Shown here: positions 27,358 through 39,431 of the stretch, in pieces
Layout: each line of letters begins with the position of its first letter
Position numbering within the stretch: position 1 is the first letter of the stretch
Assembly (NCBI RefSeq): GCF_014384795.1
Contig: NZ_JACRSR010000001.1
Location: 248,001-312,000 of the forward strand
Reading direction: 5' to 3'
Source of the DNA: Gehongia tenuis
GTDB lineage: Bacteria; Bacillota; Clostridia; Christensenellales; NSJ-53
DNA length: 64,000 nucleotides
The notes under the pieces: generated by a model
Database searches by the model: none
Told to the model about the DNA's origin: nothing
The model's input: the letters and a program-made list of their open reading frames with translations, nothing else
Made by a program: the position numbers and the translations under genes

Positions 27358-28083
27358 ATGAAAAAATGGATGCTGCTGCCCGCGCTGGCCATCGGGCTGG
27401 GACTTTTAACCGCCTGCGGCGGGGAAACGGGAGGCACGCCCTCCGCACCCGCGGCCACGGCGAAGCCCAGTGCGGCGGGCCCCAGTACTCCTATGGCCGT
27501 GCCGGAGGCCACCGCTGAAGCCACGCCGGAGGCCAAGGACTCCCCGGCGCCGGACCAGGATGGGGCCAAAACGCCGCCCAAATCCAGCAGCACCAAGCCG
27601 GAGAAGGAATGGATTCCCGAGGATCAGCGGGCCACCCTGTACGTGGTGCTGGGGGACAGTGTGCAGAAGTATGACGCGGTATGCGACCGCAACGCCTCGG
27701 TGAATGATCAGACGATGACGCTGATCCATGCGCTGGGAAAAGCGCTGGGCATGGAGTTTGAGGTGCTGGACATCACAAACGGCAAGGGCGGCATGACCAT
27801 CAATTTCAGCAAGGATTCCTTTCCCGTCAACCCCGATGGGTATTTGGAGCTCAGCGACGACGACCGGGTGGTGCATTTCTTCGATTACGAGACCTCGGCC
27901 TTCTCGGCCATGGACAGCATCAAAATGACCCTGCAGGAGCATTTTGGCGGCAATATGCCCGTCTACTTTACCTGCGAGGGCGGGGATATCTTCTTGAAGA
28001 ATCTGGGCATGAACGGCGAGGGCATCACGGTGCCCGGCACCGAGCCCTACACCAAGGCGTCCGACTTTATCGAGGGCTGGTGA
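27358..28083 (+). CDS. lipoprotein of unknown function
   Basis: This 241-residue exported lipoprotein has a signal peptide ending in the lipobox LTAC, with Cys at residue 19. An Ala/Pro/Thr/Lys-rich spacer of about 70 residues follows. The folded C-terminal domain (about 85-241) is alpha/beta, with LYVVLGDSVQKYDAV and a YLELSDDDRVVHFFDYE segment. The domain faintly recalls GerMN-type sporulation and germination modules, but I do not regard that as established. It lies 61 bases after the GGDEF gene and may belong to the same transcript. It ends at a bidirectional terminator. Confidence 0.7.
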   Translation: MKKWMLLPALAIGLGLLTACGGETGGTPSAPAATAKPSAAGPSTPMAVPEATAEATPEAKDSPAPDQDGAKTPPKSSSTKPEKEWIPEDQRATLYVVLGDSVQKYDAVCDRNASVNDQTMTLIHALGKALGMEFEVLDITNGKGGMTINFSKDSFPVNPDGYLELSDDDRVVHFFDYETSAFSAMDSIKMTLQEHFGGNMPVYFTCEGGDIFLKNLGMNGEGITVPGTEPYTKASDFIEGW

Positions 28084-28113
28084 CGCACCGGCCGGCGACC
28101 GGATTGAAGGCAC

Positions 28114-28142
28114 AAAAAAAGGCAGGATGACCTGCCTTTTTT
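28114..28142. terminator. bidirectional terminator, end of nitrogen operon
   Basis: AGGCAGG (28120-28126) and CCTGCCT (28131-28137) have A runs on the left and T runs on the right, so it serves both the lipoprotein gene and the ten-gene leftward operon. Confidence 0.85.
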
Positions 28143-28153
28143 CTTTGTTCGTT

Positions 28154-29335
28154 TTACAGGGCGCGGAGAAAGTCCTGGAGGCGCCGGGCGGCCCGCCTCG
28201 TGTTCTCCGGGGAGGCGAAGGCCGTGAGCCGGAAGAAGCCCTCGCCGTTTTGGCCGAAACCCTCGCCGGGGGTGCCCACCACCTGGGCCTTCGAGAGCAA
28301 CCGGTCAAAGAAGGTCCAGGAATCCATGCCGCCGGGGCACTTGAGCCAGATGTAAGGGGAATTCTCTCCGCCGGTGAACCACACGCCCGCAGCTGTGAGG
28401 GCGTCCGCGATCACCCGGGCATTCTCCCGATAGACGGCGATGTTCGCCATGGCCTCGGCGAAGCCCGCTTCGCTGTAGACGGCTTCCGCCGCCCGCTGCA
28501 CGATGTAGGGCGTGCCGTTGAATTTGGTGCTCTGACGGCGAAGCCACAGGGCGCCGAGGGACTCGCCGTCCCGCACCAGAGCTTCGGGCACGACGGTGTA
28601 GCCGCAGCGGGTGCCGGTGAAGCCCGCGGTCTTTGAAAAGGAACCAAATTCGATGGCGCAGGTCTCGGTTCCGGGAATTTCATAGATGCTGCGGGGAAGA
28701 TCCCCGGTGACGAAGGCCTCATAGGCCGCGTCGAAGAGGATGACGGCCCCTTCCCGGTTGGCGTAGTCCACCCAGGCGGCAAGCCCCGCCCGGTCGTACA
28801 CGGCGCCGGTGGGGTTGCCCGGGGAGCACAGATAGATGATGTCACCATGGACCGCCGGATCGGGCAGGGGCAGGAATCCGTTCTGCTCGGTGGCCTGAAG
28901 GAAGCCGATCTTCCGGCCGGCCATGACGTTGGTGTCCACGTACACGGGGTAGACCGGATCGGGGATGAGGACGGAAATATCGGCGCCGAAGATGTCGAGG
29001 ATGTTCCCTAGATCGCTCTTGGCGCCGTCGCTGACGAAGATCTCATTGAGGCCCAGCGCTACATTCCGCTTCCCATAATGGCCGCGGATGGCCTCCCGCA
29101 AAAAGGCATAGCCGGCATAGGGGCCGTAGCCCCGGAAGGTATCGGCTTCCCCCATCTCGTCCACCGCCCGGTGGAGGGCGGCGGTCACGGCCGGGGTGAG
29201 CGGGCGGGTCACGTCGCCGATCCCGAGGCGGATCACGTCGGCCCCCGGATGCTCCGCCGTGTATTTGGCTACGCGGCTTTCCACCTCGGCAAACAGATAG
29301 CTGTCCTTCAGTTCAAGGTAGTTGCGGTTGATCAT
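28154..29335 (-). CDS. dapL: LL-diaminopimelate aminotransferase
   Basis: This 393-residue fold-type I PLP aminotransferase makes LL-diaminopimelate from tetrahydrodipicolinate and glutamate in one step. Recognisable parts are the N-terminal NRNYLELKDSYLFAEV, RLGIGDVTRPL, GYGPYAGYAFLREAI, the FVSDGAKSDLGN segment, CSPGNPTGA and the PLP lysine region SFSKTAGFTGTRCGY. It starts inside the end of nadE (4-base overlap). As the last gene of the nitrogen operon it feeds the DapF domain encoded two genes upstream, so lysine and peptidoglycan synthesis share control with nitrogen assimilation. Confidence 0.93.
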   Translation of the reverse strand: MINRNYLELKDSYLFAEVESRVAKYTAEHPGADVIRLGIGDVTRPLTPAVTAALHRAVDEMGEADTFRGYGPYAGYAFLREAIRGHYGKRNVALGLNEIFVSDGAKSDLGNILDIFGADISVLIPDPVYPVYVDTNVMAGRKIGFLQATEQNGFLPLPDPAVHGDIIYLCSPGNPTGAVYDRAGLAAWVDYANREGAVILFDAAYEAFVTGDLPRSIYEIPGTETCAIEFGSFSKTAGFTGTRCGYTVVPEALVRDGESLGALWLRRQSTKFNGTPYIVQRAAEAVYSEAGFAEAMANIAVYRENARVIADALTAAGVWFTGGENSPYIWLKCPGGMDSWTFFDRLLSKAQVVGTPGEGFGQNGEGFFRLTAFASPENTRRAARRLQDFLRAL

Positions 29336-30069
29336 TTGGCGATCCTCCCATAGGCGATGGGCGGGACCCGCTTGTGCCGGCTTCTCGCGTAGGCGCCCTC
29401 AATCTTGGCGATGGTCTCCGGCGCGCCCTGGCGCTCGAGAAGGTAGCGGTCGATTTCCCCGTAGGAGATGCCCATCTCCGCCTCGTCCGTCTGGCCCTCG
29501 AACAGGCCCGCCGAGGGCGCCTTCCGGATGATGGATTCGGGCGCTCCAAGATAGGTCAGAAATTCGTAGATCTCCGTCACCGTAAGGTCGGCGATGGGAT
29601 TGAAATCATGGGCGCCGTCCCCCCACTTGGTGTAGTAGCCCATGGCCGCCTCGCTCCGGTTGCCCGTGCCGGCCACAAGGGCGTTCCGGCTTTGGGCGAT
29701 GGCGTAGAGGGTGGTCATGCGAAGCCTGGGATTGATATTGGCCGCCGCCATGGGAGCCAGTTCACCGGCTGGAGTAAGGGCTTTCAGAAAATCTTCTTTT
29801 ACCGCGGTCAGGTCCACCGTAAGGGTGGGGATGTCGAACTTTTTCGCCACGGCGATGCCGTCCTCCATGTCCTCGCCGTAGTTGCGGCTGGACTGGCAGG
29901 GCATGATGACCCCAAGAACGTTCCGGGTGGCCCTGCGGCAAAGGATGCCCACCAGAGCACTGTCCTTGCCGCCGCTGTTGCCGTAGACCACGCCCTCGGC
30001 CTTTGCGCCCTTCAGCACGTCCTGAATGAACAGCACGCGGCGCTCCGTTTCCTCACGATAATCGCGCAT
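29332..30069 (-). CDS. nadE: NAD synthetase, ammonia-type
   Basis: This 245-residue ATP-pyrophosphatase amidates deamido-NAD to NAD. YGNSGGKDSALVGIL is the PP-loop; RLRMTTLYAIAQ, VAGTGNRSEAAMGYYTKWGDG and DLTVTEIYEFLTYLG are NadE motifs. The protein lacks the nitrilase glutaminase domain of the long form, so it should use ammonia directly. The ATG at 30069 has AAAGGAGG 8 bases upstream. It lies 14 bases after the carB-dapF gene and overlaps dapL. Its place in the operon fits a group of ammonia- and glutamine-consuming enzymes. Confidence 0.92.
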   Translation of the reverse strand: MRDYREETERRVLFIQDVLKGAKAEGVVYGNSGGKDSALVGILCRRATRNVLGVIMPCQSSRNYGEDMEDGIAVAKKFDIPTLTVDLTAVKEDFLKALTPAGELAPMAAANINPRLRMTTLYAIAQSRNALVAGTGNRSEAAMGYYTKWGDGAHDFNPIADLTVTEIYEFLTYLGAPESIIRKAPSAGLFEGQTDEAEMGISYGEIDRYLLERQGAPETIAKIEGAYARSRHKRVPPIAYGRIAK

Positions 30070-30083
30070 TTTTTCTTCCTCCT

Positions 30084-34196
<4,113 letters not shown>

Positions 34197-34197
34197 G

Positions 34198-35268
34198 TCA
34201 TTTCCCTCCCATCAGGTCGATAAACCGGTCGAACAGAAACGATGTATCCATGGGGCCCGCCGACGCTTCCGGATGGAACTGCACCGAGAAGGCGGGCATG
34301 TCCTCGTAGTCGATGCCCTCGCAGGTGCCGTCGTTGGCATTTACATAACTCATATATGCGTTCTCGGGAATGCTGTCCGGGACCACGGCATAGCCATGGT
34401 TCTGGCTGGTGATGTAGACCCGACCTGTTGACGTATTCTTGGCGGGCTGATTGGCGCCGCGGTGGCCGTACTTCAGCTTTTCCGTTTTCGCGCCCTGGGA
34501 GAGGGCGAGCAGCTGGTGGCCCATGCAGATGCCGAAGATGGGGACCTTGGAACGGGTGAGCCGCTTCAGCTCCCGGATGATCCCCGGATTGTCCGCCGGA
34601 TCGCCGGGGCCGTTGGTGAGCATGACGCCGTCCGGGTGCTGGGCCAGGATCTCGATGGCGGAGGTGTGGGCGGGCACGGTGATGACCCGGCAGCCGCGCC
34701 TGATGAGCTCCCGGCGGATGTTGGCCTTGGCGCCGAAATCCCACAGCACCACGGTGAGAATCGGGCGCTCCGGCGCTTCGGTGAAGGGCTGCTTTGCCGT
34801 GACCGATTCGATGGCCCGCTCCACCCGGTAGGCGGCGATGGCCCTGCGGTGGGCGCGGAAGTCGCCCTCGCCCATGATGCGCCCGTTCATCACGCCCGCC
34901 TCCCGGATGGCCCGGGTGATCTCGCGGGTGTCCACGCCGGTCAGAACCGGCACGCCCATCTCCTTCAGGCAGCCGCTGAGAGCTCCCTCGCTGCGGAAGT
35001 TGGAGGGGACGGCGCACAGATCCCGCACCACGTAGCCGGACAGCCTGGGCCGTTCGCTTTCAAAATCCTCCGGGATCACCCCGTAGTTGCCGATGAGGGG
35101 GAAGGTCTGCACCACGATCTGGCCGTAGTAGCTGGGATCGGTGAGGGTCTCCAGATAACCGGTCATGCCGGTGGTGAACACCACCTCGCCGGTCACGTCG
35201 TCCAGCGCGCCCTGGCGGACGCCTTCAAAAACCTGGCCGTTTTCCAGGACCAGATAGCCTTTTGTCAT
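34198..35268 (-). CDS. carA: carbamoyl-phosphate synthase small chain
   Basis: This 356-residue protein begins MTKGYLVLENGQVFEG. The N-terminal domain binds CarB. The C-terminal class I glutaminase has the nucleophile motif FGICMGHQLLALS and a later His/Glu pair in VQFHPEASAGP. It supplies ammonia to CarB for arginine and pyrimidine synthesis. The ATG at 35268 is preceded by GAGGTGA, which includes the purF stop codon, so translation of the two is coupled. The gene ends one base before carB. Confidence 0.95.
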   Translation of the reverse strand: MTKGYLVLENGQVFEGVRQGALDDVTGEVVFTTGMTGYLETLTDPSYYGQIVVQTFPLIGNYGVIPEDFESERPRLSGYVVRDLCAVPSNFRSEGALSGCLKEMGVPVLTGVDTREITRAIREAGVMNGRIMGEGDFRAHRRAIAAYRVERAIESVTAKQPFTEAPERPILTVVLWDFGAKANIRRELIRRGCRVITVPAHTSAIEILAQHPDGVMLTNGPGDPADNPGIIRELKRLTRSKVPIFGICMGHQLLALSQGAKTEKLKYGHRGANQPAKNTSTGRVYITSQNHGYAVVPDSIPENAYMSYVNANDGTCEGIDYEDMPAFSVQFHPEASAGPMDTSFLFDRFIDLMGGK

Positions 35269-35272
35269 GCCG

Positions 35273-36760
35273 TCACCTCGTTTCAAGCTGAGTTTTGGTG
35301 TGGCGCCCCACAAACAGGGGATATTCGCCGGTGAAACAGCCCATGCAAAGGGGCAGGCTCCCGTGGACGCAGGCCGTCTTGAGCCCGGCGGGGGAGATGT
35401 AGCCCAGGGAATCGGCGCCGATGTGACGGGCCACCTCCTCGATGGTCATGTTGTTGGCGATGAGCGCCTTCTCGTCGTCGATATCGGTGCCGAAGTGGCA
35501 GGCGTGGCGGAAGGGCGGCGAGGAGATGCGCATATGGACCTCCTTCGCGCCGGCGGCCCGGATGCTGGCGATGATTTTGCGGGAGGTGGTGCCCCGCACG
35601 ATGGAATCGTCCACCAGCACCACCCGCTTGCCTGCGACGTTGAAGGACAGCGGGTTGAGCTTGAGCCGAACCGCCGCCTCACGCTGGGCCTGGGAGGGGA
35701 AGATGAAGCTTCGGCCGATGTAGCGGTTCTTCACGAAGCCGGATACCAGAGGCAGGCCGCTCTCCGCGGCGTAGCCCGCCGCCGCCTCCAGGCCGCTGTC
35801 CGGCACGCCGCACACCACCTCGGCGTTTGCCGGATGCTCGGCGGCCAGCATCCGGCCCATCTCGTAGCGGGCCTGGTAGACGCTTTGACCGTCCAGCACA
35901 GAGTCGGTCCGGGCGAAATAGACGTATTCAAACACGCAGAAGCCCTGCCGGGCCGCGGGAAGCACCTGCCGGCTCGTCACGCCCTCCGGGGTGATGACCA
36001 CCATCTCGCCGGGCCGGATATCCCGAACGAAGGTGAACCCGGCGCTGTCGAGGGCGCAGCTCTCGGAGGCCACGGCGTATCCCTCGGCGCTCCTGCCCAG
36101 GCAAAGGGGCCGAAAGCCGGTGCCGTCCCTGAGGGCGATCACTTTGTCCGGCGTGAGCACCACCAGAGAGAAGGCGCCCACGAGCTGCTTTGCCGCCCGC
36201 ACCACCGCCGCTTCCACAGCGGAGTCGGGGGCGGCCGGGGCGGAGAGGGCAGAGGGGGCCGGGTCGGCCGGGGCGGTCCCCGGGTCCGGGGAGGGCGCAG
36301 CGGCCCGGAGCGCCTCATAGGCGATGAGGGTGGCAATGACCTCGGTATCGCCGGTGCCCACGAACACGCATCCGTGCTCCGTGAGCTTCCGCTTCAGCTC
36401 CAGAGCGTTGACGATGTTGCCGTTGTGGGCGGTGGCGATGCGGCCGCGGAGATATTCGATGACCATGGGCTGGGTGTTCTCGCAGATGTTCTGGCCGGTG
36501 GTGGAATAGCGCACATGGCCGATGGCCAGCCCGGCCCGGCCCAGCGATTCCAGGGCGCGCCCGTCAAAGACCTCCGAGACCAGGCCCACCTCCTTGCGGC
36601 AGAAGACGGCGCCCTCCCGGGCCACGGCGATGCCGGCGCCCTCCTGCCCCCGGTGCTGCAGGGCCAGCAGGGCGTTGTAGGTGAGGCCCGCGGCCTCGCC
36701 GCTTCTCAGGGCCGCGCCAAAGACCCCGCATTCCTCCCGGAGCTTGCTGAATGGTTTCAA
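35273..36760 (-). CDS. purF: amidophosphoribosyltransferase
   Basis: This 495-residue enzyme carries out the first committed step of purine synthesis. The N-terminal Ntn-type glutaminase has Cys11 after a short propeptide (MKPFSKLREECGVFG), RHRG-like LQHRGQEGAG and HNGNIVNA. The PRTase domain has VLVDDSIVRGTTSRKI. Four conserved cysteines fit the iron-sulfur form. An Ala/Pro-rich insert of about 35 residues (about 150-185) interrupts the glutaminase domain and is unusual. The start is TTG, with AGGAGG 9 bases upstream. It sits in the nitrogen operon, not with purL. Confidence 0.94.
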   Translation of the reverse strand: MKPFSKLREECGVFGAALRSGEAAGLTYNALLALQHRGQEGAGIAVAREGAVFCRKEVGLVSEVFDGRALESLGRAGLAIGHVRYSTTGQNICENTQPMVIEYLRGRIATAHNGNIVNALELKRKLTEHGCVFVGTGDTEVIATLIAYEALRAAAPSPDPGTAPADPAPSALSAPAAPDSAVEAAVVRAAKQLVGAFSLVVLTPDKVIALRDGTGFRPLCLGRSAEGYAVASESCALDSAGFTFVRDIRPGEMVVITPEGVTSRQVLPAARQGFCVFEYVYFARTDSVLDGQSVYQARYEMGRMLAAEHPANAEVVCGVPDSGLEAAAGYAAESGLPLVSGFVKNRYIGRSFIFPSQAQREAAVRLKLNPLSFNVAGKRVVLVDDSIVRGTTSRKIIASIRAAGAKEVHMRISSPPFRHACHFGTDIDDEKALIANNMTIEEVARHIGADSLGYISPAGLKTACVHGSLPLCMGCFTGEYPLFVGRHTKTQLETR

Positions 36761-36776
36761 TGAAGGTTACCTCCTG

Positions 36777-37346
36777 TCAGCTTTCGTAGGTCCTGAGGAT
36801 CCGCTCGGCGATCTCCCGCCGGGGGAGCCGAAGATCCATGGCCTGCTTCTCGATGTAGTGATGGGCTTCCGATTCGGTGAATCCCAGCACCTGAATGAGC
36901 ACGCATTTGGCCCGGTCCACCAGCCGAATCTCCTCGATCTTCACCTGCAGCTTTTCGTTCTCCGTACGCAGGCCCATCACCCGCTTGTGGGCCGCCTGGG
37001 TCAGCCGCAGCGCCTGATAGAACAGGGCGCGGCTGATGGGCTTGGCGATCACGAACACGCCGAAATCCTCCACCCGGGCGGCCACCTCGTCGGCCAGCTC
37101 GCCTCTCACCACCAGGATCACCCCGGCGGCGGTGGCTTCCGCCGCCCGGAGAGCCAGGTCGTGACCGAATTCGTCGGGGAGGGGGGCGTTCACGATCACC
37201 TGGTCGAAGCTGTCCTCGGCCAGTATGCGCCGGGCCTCGGCGCCGCTGCCCGCCCCGCGGAGCCGGTAGTCGCCGTGGGCGGCCATGAGCTCGGCAAAGA
37301 ACCGGTGTCCCTTTTCCGTGCCGGACACCACCAAAACCCGGTCCAT
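36777..37346 (-). CDS. ANTAR-domain antiterminator with degenerate receiver domain
   Basis: This 189-residue protein has an N-terminal receiver-like fold and a C-terminal ANTAR RNA-binding domain (about 130-189: EIRLVDRAKCVLIQVLGF, then the HHYIEKQAMDLRLPRREIAE helix). The receiver has lost its key residues: the phosphorylated Asp is Asn in QVIVNAPLPDEFG, and the acidic pocket reads VVSGTE. It should not be controlled by phosphorylation. ANTAR proteins bind RNA hairpins with hexaloops and prevent terminator folding. Three leaders with such hairpins lie nearby (42041-42111, 42317-42356, 45511-45568). The gene lies between glnA and purF, so it is part of the operon it probably controls. GGAGG precedes ATG 37346. 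Confidence 0.85.
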   Translation of the reverse strand: MDRVLVVSGTEKGHRFFAELMAAHGDYRLRGAGSGAEARRILAEDSFDQVIVNAPLPDEFGHDLALRAAEATAAGVILVVRGELADEVAARVEDFGVFVIAKPISRALFYQALRLTQAAHKRVMGLRTENEKLQVKIEEIRLVDRAKCVLIQVLGFTESEAHHYIEKQAMDLRLPRREIAERILRTYES

Positions 37347-37380
37347 GCTCCCCCTCCTTTCCATAAATATACGGGTCCGG

Positions 37381-38658
37381 TCAGATCTCCTCGAAGTAGA
37401 GCGCCCGCTCCGCCGCCTCGGGATCGGCGGCGAGAATGTGCTCCGCCTCCCGCCGCTTTGCCGCGAGGTATTCGGCCAGCACGTCCGGGGGAATCGCAGA
37501 CTTAACGAAAGCGCTTTCCTCGGCGATGGTGAGAGCTTCGCCCAGAGTCTTTGGAAGATATTCCTCGCCGCTTGCCGGCGCGGGAAGAGGCAGGCCCGCC
37601 TCGATGCCGTCAAGGCCCGCCCGCAGAATGAGGGCGAAGCCGAGGTAGGGATTCATGGCGGGGTCCGGGCTTCTTAGCTCCATCCTCGCGTATTCACCCT
37701 CCGCCGCCGGGATGCGGATGAGTTCGTCCCGCATCCCATGAGCCCAGGCCACGTGGCTGGGCGCCTCCAAAATCCCCAGCCTTCGGTAGGAGTTGGTCAG
37801 GGGATTGAGGAAGGCAGCCGTCTCCCGGGCACGGGCAAGAACGCCGGCGATGAAGCTCTCCGCGTCCTTCGAATGCTCGAAGGGGCCGTTCCGGAAGATA
37901 TTGAGGCCGTTCTTGGCCAGCGACAGGTTCACATGCAGGCCGGAACCGCTGACATCGGGAAGGGGCTTGGGCATGAAGGAGGCGTAAAGGCCGTTTCGGG
38001 CGGCGATGTTCTTCACCACCGTTCTCAGGGTGATGAGGTTGTCGGCGGCGGTGAGAGCGCCGCTGTAGCGAAAATCGATCTCGTTTTGGCCGGGGCCCTG
38101 CTCGTGATGGGAGGCCTCCGGCGCGATGCCCATTTCCTCCAGGGTGAGGCAGATCTCCCGCCGCACGTTCTCGCCCCGGTCCTTCGGCGCCACATCGGCG
38201 TAACCGCCCCGGTCGTGGGGGATCAGCGTGGGATCGCCATCCTCGTCCAGGCGGAACAGGTAGAACTCGCATTCCGGGCCGATCCGGCAGGTGAGACCCA
38301 TCCGCTGGGCGCGCTCCACCTCCCGGGACAGGAGCGCACGGGTGTCGCCGGTGAAGGGGCCGCCCTTCGGAGTTATCACGTTACAAAAAAACCGGATCAC
38401 CCGCCCCTGGGACGGCCGCCAGGGCAGCACGGACAGGGTGCCGGGATCCGGTTTCAGCATGAGGTCCGACGTGTCGCTCCGAAAACCCCGGATGGCCGCG
38501 GCGTCGAAGCTGACGCCGCCCTCCAGGGCCCGCTCCAGCTCCGAGGGCATGATGGAGATGTTCTTTTGGGTGCCGAAGATGTCGCAGAAGGCGAGACGGA
38601 TGAACTTCACGTCGTTCTCCCGGACAAAGGCGATGACTTCCGAAGCGGTGGTTTTCAT
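37381..38658 (-). CDS. glnA: glutamine synthetase, type I
   Basis: This 425-residue GSI enzyme makes glutamine from glutamate, ammonia and ATP. N-terminal VKFIRLAFCDIFGTQKN, metal-site GPECEFYLF and HHEQGPGQNEIDF, GSGLHVNLSL, and the ATP-site NSYRRL are visible. There is no adenylylation-site insert, matching the GSI-alpha type of Gram-positives. AAGGAGG lies before the ATG at 38658. It lies 32 bases after the third glutamate synthase gene. A second, unrelated-length glutamine synthetase (type III, 43416-45506) is encoded in the divergent operon. Confidence 0.94.
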   Translation of the reverse strand: MKTTASEVIAFVRENDVKFIRLAFCDIFGTQKNISIMPSELERALEGGVSFDAAAIRGFRSDTSDLMLKPDPGTLSVLPWRPSQGRVIRFFCNVITPKGGPFTGDTRALLSREVERAQRMGLTCRIGPECEFYLFRLDEDGDPTLIPHDRGGYADVAPKDRGENVRREICLTLEEMGIAPEASHHEQGPGQNEIDFRYSGALTAADNLITLRTVVKNIAARNGLYASFMPKPLPDVSGSGLHVNLSLAKNGLNIFRNGPFEHSKDAESFIAGVLARARETAAFLNPLTNSYRRLGILEAPSHVAWAHGMRDELIRIPAAEGEYARMELRSPDPAMNPYLGFALILRAGLDGIEAGLPLPAPASGEEYLPKTLGEALTIAEESAFVKSAIPPDVLAEYLAAKRREAEHILAADPEAAERALYFEEI

Positions 38659-38690
38659 AAAAATCCTCCTTGGATGGAACGGTTGGGGGG

Positions 38691-39404
38691 TCAGTTCAGG
38701 GTGTAGAGCTGACGGTAGGGATTCGCGGTGCTGGGGGTGAGGACGAAGTATTCGCCGGAAAGCGCGGAAGGGCTCACGGCGAAGGCCTTTTCATAGGCGG
38801 CGAGGTGGGGCTGGATTTTTGCCATGTCCTCCGCCGTGGCCAGGTGAACGTTCACCTGGGCGGGGAGCTTTGGCAGGGTTTTGGTGCGAAGGCAGATCGC
38901 CCCGCCGTGCATGCCGCTGGCGCAGAAATCGCCCACCGGCGGCTCCGAAGAGCCAAGGCCCAGCACGAGGATGAGGCCGCCGGCCTGGTATTCGCCAAGG
39001 AAGCTCCCGGCCCGGCCGCCCACCACCAGCACCGGGACCTTGTCCCGATAAGCCTTCATATGGATGCCCGCCCGGTAGCCCACGTCGCCTTCGATCAGGA
39101 TGCGGCCGCCCCGCATGGCGTAGCCGGCGGCGTCGCCGCAGCGGCCGTGGACGATGATCTCGCCGTCGTTCATGGTGTCACCCAGCCCGTCCTGGGCGTT
39201 GCCGAACACCTCGATGGCGCCCCCGTCAAGGTAGCTGCCCAGGGCGTTGCCCGGCGTGCCCCGAAGGGTGAGATTTTTCCCGGAAAGCCCGCTTGCGATG
39301 TAGCGCTGGCCCAGGAGATGGACGACCTCGATATCCCGGTCCGGACTTGTTCTTATTTTATCATTCAATGCCTGAAAGTGCATCCCATTCCCGTCGATTT
39401 TCAT
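38691..39404 (-). CDS. glutamate synthase GXGXG-domain subunit
   Basis: This 237-residue protein corresponds to the C-terminal beta-helix (GXGXG) domain of glutamate synthase. GNALGSYLDGGAIEVFGN, DGEIIVHGRCGDAAGY and GRAGSFLGEYQAGG show the repeated glycine turns. In large GltB this domain holds the ammonia channel together; here it is a separate gene, as in archaeal-type glutamate synthases and glxC-like proteins. The ATG at 39404 follows GGAGGTG. It lies 27 bases downstream of the FMN subunit and belongs to the same complex. Confidence 0.88.
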   Translation of the reverse strand: MKIDGNGMHFQALNDKIRTSPDRDIEVVHLLGQRYIASGLSGKNLTLRGTPGNALGSYLDGGAIEVFGNAQDGLGDTMNDGEIIVHGRCGDAAGYAMRGGRILIEGDVGYRAGIHMKAYRDKVPVLVVGGRAGSFLGEYQAGGLILVLGLGSSEPPVGDFCASGMHGGAICLRTKTLPKLPAQVNVHLATAEDMAKIQPHLAAYEKAFAVSPSALSGEYFVLTPSTANPYRQLYTLN

Positions 39405-39431
39405 GGCGGACACCTCCCGTTTTTTTGTGAA

